DNA of 64,000 nucleotides from Hahellaceae bacterium. Its GTDB lineage: Bacteria; Pseudomonadota; Gammaproteobacteria; Pseudomonadales; Oleiphilaceae. The notes under the pieces were generated by a model that was not told where the DNA came from, ran no database searches, and saw only the letters and a list, made by a program, of their open reading frames with translations. Shown one piece after another: positions 46,801-54,245 of this stretch; the stretch's first letter is position 1, and each line of letters starts with the position of its first letter. The DNA is taken from NCBI GenBank assembly GCA_016716085.1, contig JADJWY010000026.1, positions 310,001 through 374,000 on the forward strand. Reading direction: 5' to 3'. Both the position numbers and the translations under genes were made by a program.

Positions 46801-49800
46801 ACTGCAAGGCTTCACTGCTGATAAAGCTACTGATCGACACCGTGACGGATGAGGTCTTCCCCCCCAGATCCATCACAAAGTATTCGCCTGTATTGATATT
46901 ATTGCTGCCACCGCCGTGAATACCGAGGCCGCCCTGACTCGCACTGATCTGGTTGCCAGCGGGTCCATCCAGCTCATCCAGCTGCAGTCCTCCGCTGGGC
47001 ACTCCCCCGTTAAACAGATCGGTATTGCGGAAGCCGAATGTCTCGACACCCGCCTGTGTCCAATTCGACTGTTGATCGCTCTGGATCGTCACACCGCCTG
47101 TTTGCACGGTGGAGACAAAGGTGTAACTGCCATCCCGATTAAGGGTGAGTACACCACCCTCGGCGACAACCGAAACATTGCCGTTGGTGTCAAACTGACT
47201 ATACAAGGTTCCCCGGTAGGTGACCCCCGTCAGAGTCACGCCATCAGAACCCGTCTGGTCAGCACCGTCAGTCTCACCACCGTAGCCAGTGATTACGTTG
47301 CCATGCGTGGTGCCCCCATACCCAACGGCATCCTGGTCATCAACCGCAACTGGCGCCGTGTCACCCACGCTGATCGATACCGTCGTCCAGGCGCCCAACT
47401 GACCGCCATCCGAAACACGGTAGGCAAAGCTGTCTTGCAAGGTATCTGACGCTGAATGATCTAAAGACGCCGGCGCCGTATAGGTAAACGAGCCATCGGG
47501 ATTAAGGGTGACCGTTCCACCCAACAGCGTCGTAATGGAATTCGCCCCATTTACGACGGTCGCACTTGCCCCTGATGCATCGGTTGCAAACACGGCGGCA
47601 CTCAATCCTGCGTTCTCGGGGTCATGATCGTTGGCCAGCACCCCATTAGCGGCGGTCACCGTCAGTACACCGCCCTCTTGCGCCGCGTAGCTGTCTGCTC
47701 CAGATACAGGCGCATCGTCTACCAGCGCGAATGGCCGGGTGGCGGCTGCCGAGAGATTTCCAGCGCGATCAGCAACCTCTGCGTGTGCGGTAAGCAGAGA
47801 AGGATCTGCAATGCCCGCCAAAGAGAAGGCAGGCGTTGACCAGTTACCATTGGCTTGAACCGTGGCCGTTCCCGTATACACGACCTGTCCGCTTGCGTCA
47901 GTCACCGACACGACAACCGTTTGCCCTACTTCTGCTCCGTTACTGGTTCCACTCAAGGTCAGCGTGGCTTCCTCATTTTCCCTTACCAGGTCATCTCCGG
48001 TGACAGGATTAATTTTGAGGGTCGGTGCGGTGATATCCACCACGCCGGAATCGGATGCCGAGGCAGAATTGCCAGCTGCATCCTGCGCAGTGGCGGTGAC
48101 CGAATAACTGCCCTCGGCCAAACCGTTCGGTACATCCACGCTGAAAGAACCGTTCGCCTGCACCGTTGCGTTAACACTCTGCTGAGCACCATTCGCATCG
48201 GTGATCAGCAAGGTAACCGTACTACCGGATGGCAAATTGCTGGTGCCGGTAATGGTTGGTGTTGTGTCGTTGGTCAACGCGGGGGCATCAACGGTTAAGC
48301 TCGGTGCGGTGACATCCACTACACCGGAATCGGATGCCGAGGCAGAATTGCCAGCGGCATCCTGCGCAGTGGCGGTGACCGAATAACTGCCCTCCGCCAA
48401 ACCGTTCGGTACATCCACGCTGAAAGAACCATTCGCCTGTAGCGTTGCATTAACACTCTGCTGTGCACCATTCGCATCGGTGATCAACAAGGTAACCGTG
48501 CTACCGGATGGCAAATTGCTGGTGCCGGTAATCGTCGGTGTGGTGTCGTTGGTCAATGCGGGGGCGTCGACGGTTAAGCTCGGTGCGGTGATATCCACCA
48601 CACCGGAATCGGATGCCGAGGCAGAATTGCCTGCCGCATCTTGCGCAGTGGCTGTAACCGAATAACTGCCCTCAGCCAAACCGTTCGGTACATCCACGCT
48701 GAAAGAACCGTTCGCCTGCACCGTTGCGTTAACACTCTGCTGAGCACCATTTGCATCGGTGATCAGCAAGGTAACCGTACTACCAGATGGCAAATTACTG
48801 GTGCCGGTAATGGTTGGTGTGGTGTCGTTGGTCAACGCGGGGGCATCAACGGTTAAGGTCGGCGCAGTCACATCCACAATACCACTGTCAGAAGCACTCG
48901 CCGTGTTGCCAGCGGCATCTTGCGCAGTGGCGGTAACCGAATAACTGCCCTCAGCCAAACCGTTCGGTACATCCACGCTGAAAGTGCCGTTCGCCTGCAC
49001 CGTCGCATTAACACTCTGCTGTGCACCATTCGCATCGGTGATCAGCAAGGTAACCGTACTACCAGATGGCAAATTACTGGTGCCGGTAATGGTTGGTGTT
49101 GTGTCGTTGGTCAACGCGGGGGCGTCGACGGTTAAGCTCGGTGCGGTGATATCCACCACGCCGGAATCGGATGCCGAGGCAGAGTTGCCAGCCGCATCCT
49201 GCGCAGTGGCGGTGACCGAATAACTGCCCTCAGCCAAACCGTTCGGTACATCCACGCTGAAAGAACCGTTCGCCTGCACCGTTGCGTTAACACTCTGCTG
49301 AGCACCATTTGCATCGGTGATCAGCAAGGTAACCGCGCTACCGGCAGGCAAATTGCTGGTGCCGGTAATGGTCGGTGTGGTGTCGTTGGTCAACGCGGGG
49401 GCATCAACGGTTAAGGTCGGCGCAGTCACATCCACCACACCACTGTCAGAAGCATTCGCCGTGTTGCCAGCGGCATCTTGCGCAGTGGCGGTAACCGAAT
49501 AACTGCCCTCAGCCAAACCGTTCGGCACATCCACGCTGAATGACCCGTTCGCCTGCACCGTTGCATTGACGCTTTGCTGCGCACCATTCGCATCGGTGAT
49601 CAGCAAGGTAACCGTGCTACCAGCAGGCAAATTGCTGGTACCGGTAATGGTCGGTGTGGTGTCGTTGGTCAATGCGGGGGCGTCGACGGTTAAGCGCGGT
49701 GCGGTGACATCCACCACGCCGGAATCGGATGCCGAGGCAGAATTGCCAGCCGCATCCTGAGCGGTAGCGGTAACCGAATAACTGCCCTCGGCCAAACCGT

Positions 49801-52213
49801 TCGGTACATCCACGCTGAAAGAACCATTCGCTTGAACAACCGCATTAACACTCTGCTGAGCACCATTTGCATCGGTGATCAGCAGGGTAACCGTGCTACC
49901 GGATGGCAAATTGCTGGTGCCGGTAATCGTCGGTGTGGTGTCGTTGGTCAACGCGGGGGCATCGACGGTTAAGCTTGGTGCGGTGGTATCCACCACGCCG
50001 GAATCGGATGCCGAGGCAGAATTGCCAGCCGCATCCTGAGCGGTAGCGGTAACCGAATAACTGCCCTCAGCCAAACCGTTCGGTACATCCACGCTGAAAG
50101 TGCCGTTCGCTTGAACAACCGCATTAACATTCTGCTGCGCACCATTCGCATCGGTGATCAGCAAGGTAACCGTGCTACCGGATGGCAAATTGCTGGTGCC
50201 GGTAATCGTCGGTGTGGTGTCGTTGGTGAGGGCTGGCGCATCGACGGTTAAGCTCGGTGCGGTGACATCCACCACACCACTGTCAGAAGCACTCGCCGTG
50301 TTGCCAGCGGCATCTTGCGCAGTGGCGGTGACCGAATAACTACCCTCAGCCAAACCATTCGGCACATCCACGCTGAAAGTGCCGTTCGCTTGAACAACCG
50401 CATTGACGCTTTGCTGCGCACCATTCGCATCGGTGATCAGCAGGGTAACCGTACTACCGGATGGCAAATTGCTGGTGCCGGTAATCGTCGGTGTGGTGTC
50501 GTTGGTCAACGTGGGGGCATCGACGGTTAAGCTTGGTGCGCTGATATCCACCACGCCGGAATCGGATGCCGAGGCAGAATTACCTGCCGCATCCTGCGCG
50601 GTAGCGGTAACCGAATAACTGCCCTCGGCCAAACCGTTCGGCACATCCACGCTGAAAGTGCCGTTCGCTTGAACAACCGCATTGACGCTTTGCTGCGCAC
50701 CATTCGCATCGGTGATCAGCAAGGTAACCGTACTACCGGATGGCAAATTGCTGGTGCCGGTAATGGTTGGTGTTGTGTCGTTGGTCAACGTGGGGGCATC
50801 AACGGTTAAGCTCGGTGCGGTGACATCCACTACACCGGAATCGGATGCCGAGGCAGAATTGCCTGCCGCATCCTGAGCGGTAGCGGTAACCGAATAACTG
50901 CCCTCGGCCAAACCGTTCGGTACATCGACGCTGAAAGAACCGTTCGCCTGTACCGTCGCATTAACACTCTGCTGGGCACCATTCGCATCGGTGATCAGCA
51001 AGGTAACCGTACTACCGGATGGCAAATTGCTGGTGCCGGTAATCGTCGGTGTGGTGTCGTTGGTCAACGCGGGGGCATCGACGGTTAAGCTCGGTGCGGT
51101 GATATCAATGATTCCGGTGCCCGAATCAGATGCCGAATTTCCGGCCGCATCCTGGACACTTGCCGTCACGGTGTAGGTGCCCTGTGACAAAGGTGCAGGC
51201 AACTCTACCGAGAAGACGCCGCCTTCGCCAACTGGAACCGTAAGGGTTTGGGTATTGCCTTCTGAATCTGTTATCAGCAGCGAGACAGTCGACCCGGGTG
51301 GCAAATCCGTTGTACCCGACAGGGTGGGCGTGGTGTCCGTTCCACTGTCAGGAGGATTCAAGGTAATCACTGGGGGCGTGATATCGACCCCAAACGACAG
51401 TGAATCCGCCGCGGATCGCTCGTTTCCAAAACTATCCAAGGCGGTAACGGAGGCGTCTATTATACCGTCAGGATCGTTGGCGAGCTCACTGCCGGGAACG
51501 GCTATTTCGAACCGTCCTCCAACCACGACGCCGGTATACTCATTACCATTGATGACCAGCGTAACCAGTGCCCCCTCGCTGCCAACTCCCGTAACGGTGC
51601 CCGCAACGATCACAACCCCCAGGGCTTCTGCTGCGTTAATAAGGTTATCGGTGGTTAAGGGCTCGTCCAATTCAAGTGTGAGCGGCTCAGGTTCTGGCGG
51701 AGGGGGCGGTGTCGTTTCAGCGGCCCCACCATCCGAAGGTGGAATATCAGAGGCTTGTGCAGGTGGAATCGTGGTGGCAGCCGTATCCGGCGCAAAGTTA
51801 AAGGTCGTGGGATCTATGGCTTCCACCAGGCGCAACAAGCGAATGAAATCATTTCCCTGATCCCCCGCAGCCCCACCTGCAGCCGGCGCGGGGAGCACGT
51901 TATCCAGCGACTCGCCCGCCTCGATGAGTCGCTCCAGCTCACCAATGGTGGCCACTGAAACCAGGCTTTCGCTGGCATCCGGCTCCCCCAGAATGGATAC
52001 TTCCGGAGAAATCATGATGGCCTGTCCGCCCGGCAGGGTAACTTGCCCCTCACCAGCGGGTGATGAGAAGACGATGTGCCCTCCAGCTTCGGCGACAACG
52101 ATCTCGCCAAAGGCCACTGTATCACCAGGCTTCAAGGGGCGGCTCTCACCTTTTTCATTGGTCGCATACGCAGCCCCGGAAACCTGAAGGATTGTGACAC
52201 TGTAAAACGCCAT
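43859..52213 (-). CDS. Giant LapA-type RTX adhesin
   Basis: A 2784-residue type I-secreted adhesin. Residues 1-135 are the LapA-type retention module, with P110-A-A-G113, the site form cleaved by LapG proteases, and the following FIRLLRLVEAIDP block. A linker and Ig-like regions lead to eleven near-identical 93-residue Ig-like repeats (about 370-1393). Beyond them are VCBS/cadherin-like domains (about 1400-2030), a VWA domain with the MIDAS motif DISGSMD (about 2040), a pre-peptidase C-terminal-like domain (about 2435-2565), five RTX nonapeptides of GGxGxDxL type (about 2605-2665) and a type I secretion target C-terminus. It would bind surfaces or cells while held in the outer membrane pore. 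The start at 52213 (AFYSVTILQ) fits the family; 52243 is possible. The export genes lie just upstream. Confidence 0.93.
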   Translation of the reverse strand: MAFYSVTILQVSGAAYATNEKGESRPLKPGDTVAFGEIVVAEAGGHIVFSSPAGEGQVTLPGGQAIMISPEVSILGEPDASESLVSVATIGELERLIEAGESLDNVLPAPAAGGAAGDQGNDFIRLLRLVEAIDPTTFNFAPDTAATTIPPAQASDIPPSDGGAAETTPPPPPEPEPLTLELDEPLTTDNLINAAEALGVVIVAGTVTGVGSEGALVTLVINGNEYTGVVVGGRFEIAVPGSELANDPDGIIDASVTALDSFGNERSAADSLSFGVDITPPVITLNPPDSGTDTTPTLSGTTDLPPGSTVSLLITDSEGNTQTLTVPVGEGGVFSVELPAPLSQGTYTVTASVQDAAGNSASDSGTGIIDITAPSLTVDAPALTNDTTPTITGTSNLPSGSTVTLLITDANGAQQSVNATVQANGSFSVDVPNGLAEGSYSVTATAQDAAGNSASASDSGVVDVTAPSLTVDAPTLTNDTTPTITGTSNLPSGSTVTLLITDANGAQQSVNAVVQANGTFSVDVPNGLAEGSYSVTATAQDAAGNSASASDSGVVDISAPSLTVDAPTLTNDTTPTITGTSNLPSGSTVTLLITDANGAQQSVNAVVQANGTFSVDVPNGLAEGSYSVTATAQDAAGNTASASDSGVVDVTAPSLTVDAPALTNDTTPTITGTSNLPSGSTVTLLITDANGAQQNVNAVVQANGTFSVDVPNGLAEGSYSVTATAQDAAGNSASASDSGVVDTTAPSLTVDAPALTNDTTPTITGTSNLPSGSTVTLLITDANGAQQSVNAVVQANGSFSVDVPNGLAEGSYSVTATAQDAAGNSASASDSGVVDVTAPRLTVDAPALTNDTTPTITGTSNLPAGSTVTLLITDANGAQQSVNATVQANGSFSVDVPNGLAEGSYSVTATAQDAAGNTANASDSGVVDVTAPTLTVDAPALTNDTTPTITGTSNLPAGSAVTLLITDANGAQQSVNATVQANGSFSVDVPNGLAEGSYSVTATAQDAAGNSASASDSGVVDITAPSLTVDAPALTNDTTPTITGTSNLPSGSTVTLLITDANGAQQSVNATVQANGTFSVDVPNGLAEGSYSVTATAQDAAGNTASASDSGIVDVTAPTLTVDAPALTNDTTPTITGTSNLPSGSTVTLLITDANGAQQSVNATVQANGSFSVDVPNGLAEGSYSVTATAQDAAGNSASASDSGVVDITAPSLTVDAPALTNDTTPTITGTSNLPSGSTVTLLITDANGAQQSVNATLQANGSFSVDVPNGLAEGSYSVTATAQDAAGNSASASDSGVVDVTAPSLTVDAPALTNDTTPTITGTSNLPSGSTVTLLITDANGAQQSVNATVQANGSFSVDVPNGLAEGSYSVTATAQDAAGNSASASDSGVVDITAPTLKINPVTGDDLVRENEEATLTLSGTSNGAEVGQTVVVSVTDASGQVVYTGTATVQANGNWSTPAFSLAGIADPSLLTAHAEVADRAGNLSAAATRPFALVDDAPVSGADSYAAQEGGVLTVTAANGVLANDHDPENAGLSAAVFATDASGASATVVNGANSITTLLGGTVTLNPDGSFTYTAPASLDHSASDTLQDSFAYRVSDGGQLGAWTTVSISVGDTAPVAVDDQDAVGYGGTTHGNVITGYGGETDGADQTGSDGVTLTGVTYRGTLYSQFDTNGNVSVVAEGGVLTLNRDGSYTFVSTVQTGGVTIQSDQQSNWTQAGVETFGFRNTDLFNGGVPSGGLQLDELDGPAGNQISASQGGLGIHGGGSNNINTGEYFVMDLGGKTSSVTVSISSFISSEALQYFAYDQNGHLTSQGSHSGGQGSQLTVNSAQPISYVVITSSAGSFAVSGVQFDRKVTVSPDQFTYHLQDGDGDLASATLTMTQGDQVVARPDAGVVSEAGLAGGSQAGVAPTTLTGNLLDNDRNVGASTHLSQISFDGHTYTPDANGRIQFNTAQGQLTVYTLAGNGHAAGDYEYRLTNAAPTGDTAHETFQYMLMDDAGKTAQSSLTVNISDDRPVGSDIAHNFSESGAPQTTNLVIVLDISGSMDWDAGNGRSRLDVAKDALHDLIGKVDDAGNVNIQIVPFSSGATAGAWYIDNVAGALDFIDRLTASGGTHYDDALNTLIRSGTPPAADQTLVYFISDGEPTSGHALDSTVVYTTASGLKLSGAAAWEAWVSEHADIAYGVGIGAASLVTLQPIAYPPTAGGGDGHAILVSNPSDLSATLLNTFGHGQITGEIGLQGNMGTTGVIAGADMGYISALTVDGRTYTFEPGGSSPAAVTITTALGGQLTLNFEDGTYRYAMDLQQSLLGQKEVFTLAVTDLDGDTLQFNLNINLDYNATLDANRDILLTNQTDGGVIEIPALALLWNDSRGPDAMLSQVANAQGGQVSVAPGGAAVQFDPAAAAKVPGPNDFGSRVTEINEPSESESAPRNNTWQTASDLSNRALWGPNSTGVAGIDVSGYSIAWHGRIASDANASNGRDRDWVKITLAAGERLWFDIDGTTSDTDVSIHDAKGQLLANIAENSGGAWGGYTATETGDYYVQVQASNATANTPYSLLMSIDTSGGIYDQASLGQFDYQLSGLAGSDTTTVSVIALSGNELRGDDKANLLVGGQGDDTLIGLAGNDALVGGAGADRLEGGEGNDFLSGGKGADTLQGGLGADVFHWSLGDATPGQTVTDTVSDFDGRSVSNGGDALHLKDLLVDESHQGLDIGNLDHFLHFESSGGNTTVSISSQGGFSNGYDAGQVDQVVVLQGIDLVGGLGSDAAVIQDLLNHGKLITD
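48034..51105 (-). repeat. Eleven tandem 279-bp repeats encoding Ig-like domains
   Basis: Eleven copies of a 279-base (93-codon) unit run head to tail in the adhesin gene. They differ at only a few residues (for example NATV/NAVV, PSGS/PAGS, NSAS/NTAS) and at scattered silent sites. A diverged copy precedes them (about 51106-51390). The near identity suggests recent expansion or gene conversion, and copy number may vary between strains or be miscounted in assembly. Confidence 0.95.
51875..51886 (-). other. PAAG LapG-type cleavage site of the adhesin
   Basis: These twelve bases encode P110-A111-A112-G113. In LapA-type adhesins the periplasmic cysteine protease LapG cuts between the two alanines of a (T/P)AAG motif about 110 residues from the N-terminus, releasing the adhesin when c-di-GMP is low. 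Position and context match that model. Confidence 0.75.
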
Positions 52214-52316
52214 GATGCAGACCCCATCGCTCGATGAACACAAATGATGAGGAACAGCTTAGAAAAGGAAGCCTCCGCCCACTATCGTACGGAAGTACCT
52301 AAAATACAGCGATTTG

Positions 52317-52934
52317 TTAGCCCTTTGTGAAACTGGGTGCAAGTTTGATTGCCAATTGTAAACGGTCACGCGCGCCCGTCTTCTCAAACAGGCTGGTTAA
52401 GTGGGACTTGATCGTTCTTTCACTGACACTTAATTGGTCAGCAATCTCCCGGTTCGTCAGGCCGTTACAAATGGCACGCGCCACCTCCGTTTCGCGCCCA
52501 GTTAACGAAAAGGTGGGAGGAACCTCCGTCACTTGCCGAATTTCAGGTGCGAGTGTCTTCAGCATACGCGCCATAATATCCCGGCTGACCCATAGACCGC
52601 CAAGATTCACGACATCTGCGATCTGCCAAAGCGTCGCTGCAGAGACATACAGGTGACTGTAGCCCCTCGCACCGAGCTGCATGGATTGCAGGGCTTCTTC
52701 ATCGCTGGGAATGGGAGAAAGACAGATACACCGTGCCTGCGGGTAGTTCGCCATAAATGACCTGAAATCCAGTTGTTCAGAGGCAGAACCGGGATTCAGG
52801 ACAAACCAGATCAGTTGCTCCGGGTCAACGCGGATACCATCGGACCGACTGATGAGCTTTCCCTCAGGGAAAGCCTGCCGCCAAAAACCAGTATGATCTG
52901 GATTCTGGCTAATACATAGCGGTGCTTTCATCAA
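52317..52934 (-). CDS. LuxR/NarL-family regulator, VpsT/CsgD-like
   Basis: A 205-residue regulator with a receiver-like N-terminus lacking the phospho-aspartate (the position reads VLNPGS) and a C-terminal LuxR helix-turn-helix (143-200: LTGRETEVARAICNGLTNRE, then IADQLSVSERTIKSHL). W115-V-S-R118 sits at the position of the W[FLM][TS]R c-di-GMP-binding motif of VpsT, with Val in the second place. It lies between the HlyD-type adaptor gene, which it touches without a gap, and the adhesin, about 100 bases downstream. It is therefore likely co-transcribed with the export genes and a good candidate for controlling the adhesin. Similar W-x-S-R segments occur in ordinary NarL proteins, so c-di-GMP binding is unproven. 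Confidence 0.83.
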   Translation of the reverse strand: MMKAPLCISQNPDHTGFWRQAFPEGKLISRSDGIRVDPEQLIWFVLNPGSASEQLDFRSFMANYPQARCICLSPIPSDEEALQSMQLGARGYSHLYVSAATLWQIADVVNLGGLWVSRDIMARMLKTLAPEIRQVTEVPPTFSLTGRETEVARAICNGLTNREIADQLSVSERTIKSHLTSLFEKTGARDRLQLAIKLAPSFTKG

Positions 52935-54245
52935 TCATCGTTCCGTTAAGGCATTGGCTTTGGCTCGCAAGACCGGCTTCATCAAATAAGTCAGCACCGT
53001 TTTCTTGCCCGTAATAATATCCACATCCGCCAGCATGCCGGGAATGATGGGCAGGTTTTCACCCAGTTGAGCGGCATCTGTGCGAATTCTGACAAGGTAG
53101 AAGGCATTGCCTTTATCATCCAGAATGCTGTCGGCACCAATCGATTCGAGCGAAGCGGACATGCCTCCGTAAATAGCAAAGTCATACGCACTGAATTTAA
53201 CCATGGCATGCTGGCCAGGGCGCAGAAATGCGATATCCTGAGGCTTGATCTGAACCTCTAGAACCAGTGCTTCATCCAAGGGTAAGAGTTCCACAACCTC
53301 CTGCCCCGGTTGCACAACCCCCCCCAGGGTATTCACGAACATACGCTTGACGGTAGCCCTGACCGGCGATTTAACTTCAGTCTGCCGGACTTTATCCTCC
53401 AGTGCTTTCCCACTTTCGGCAAGGGCACTCAATTTGGCGGCGACTTCGGACAGCTCCTTTCTGACATCATTGCGAAAATTGAGCAAGAGCTCCTGCCGTT
53501 TCTCCCGCGTTTCCCCCATTGCAGCTTCTACCCGTTTGACATTCGCCTGCGCCTGCTCCAACTCGCCCCGATTTCGGGTGACTTCCTTTTCAAGGCGCAG
53601 GACTTCGATTTGTGAGACTGCGCCCGAACGCAGCAGAGGCGAAGTTACCTGAAACTCCTGCTCGGCCAATTCAAAACTACGACGTGCCTGATCCCGGCGG
53701 GCGATGGCCTCATTTAACTCTTCGCCACGCTGCTCAACCTGCTGATCAATGATTTGTAATTGAGATGCCAGTGCTTCCTGACTGGACCGGAATAACGTTC
53801 GTTCGCGTTCAACCAATTCGGGCGCTGCGCTCACCAATTCCGGTGAGGGCGCAAACGCGCGGGTTTCAGAAAGTGCTTTGAGTCGCTCCGCGCGAATTTC
53901 CAGAGGTTGAGTTTGCGCCTGATTCTCACGAAGTGAGGCGAGAAATCGGACCGGATCAATTTTCAAAAGGGTTTGCCCTGGCGCTACCACCTGCCCTTCG
54001 GCGGTCAAAATAGCTGAAATCACGCCGCCATCCACCGCCTGAATCACCTGAACCTGACCCGAGGGAATCACCCGCCCCTGCCCCCGCGTGACTTCATCAA
54101 TTTCAGCATAGGCACTCCAGATAACCAGCAGAACGACGATCGCCACCGCGCCCCAGAGGAGTCGGCGGGCACGCAAAGGTGCTTGCTCCATGCGGGCCAC
54201 TTGCGCTTCGTCTTCCCAAGTGGAAAAAGGGTCCAGCACCGTCAT
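52935..54245 (-). CDS. HlyD-family type I secretion adaptor (LapC-like)
   Basis: Periplasmic adaptor (membrane fusion protein) linking the ABC exporter to the TolC-like pore. One membrane helix (about 29-48) is followed by a lipoyl half-motif (GQGRVIPSGQVQVIQAVDGG), a long coiled-coil hairpin (about 100-275) and the C-terminal beta-barrel with the second lipoyl half and the HlyD signature around VKSPVRATVKRMFVNTLGG. It has 436 residues. The gene overlaps the end of the exporter gene by four bases (ATGA), which implies translational coupling. Confidence 0.93.
   Translation of the reverse strand: MTVLDPFSTWEDEAQVARMEQAPLRARRLLWGAVAIVVLLVIWSAYAEIDEVTRGQGRVIPSGQVQVIQAVDGGVISAILTAEGQVVAPGQTLLKIDPVRFLASLRENQAQTQPLEIRAERLKALSETRAFAPSPELVSAAPELVERERTLFRSSQEALASQLQIIDQQVEQRGEELNEAIARRDQARRSFELAEQEFQVTSPLLRSGAVSQIEVLRLEKEVTRNRGELEQAQANVKRVEAAMGETREKRQELLLNFRNDVRKELSEVAAKLSALAESGKALEDKVRQTEVKSPVRATVKRMFVNTLGGVVQPGQEVVELLPLDEALVLEVQIKPQDIAFLRPGQHAMVKFSAYDFAIYGGMSASLESIGADSILDDKGNAFYLVRIRTDAAQLGENLPIIPGMLADVDIITGKKTVLTYLMKPVLRAKANALTER

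Noticed and set aside
48034..51105. Regularly spaced repeats resembling a CRISPR-like array
   Set aside because: The unit is 279 bases, continuous, and in frame with the adhesin; there are no unique spacers and no cas genes.
47855..51860. Many open frames on the plus strand across the adhesin repeats
   Set aside because: They recur with the 279-base period and are antisense shadows of the repeat codons, with no ribosome binding sites or known domains.
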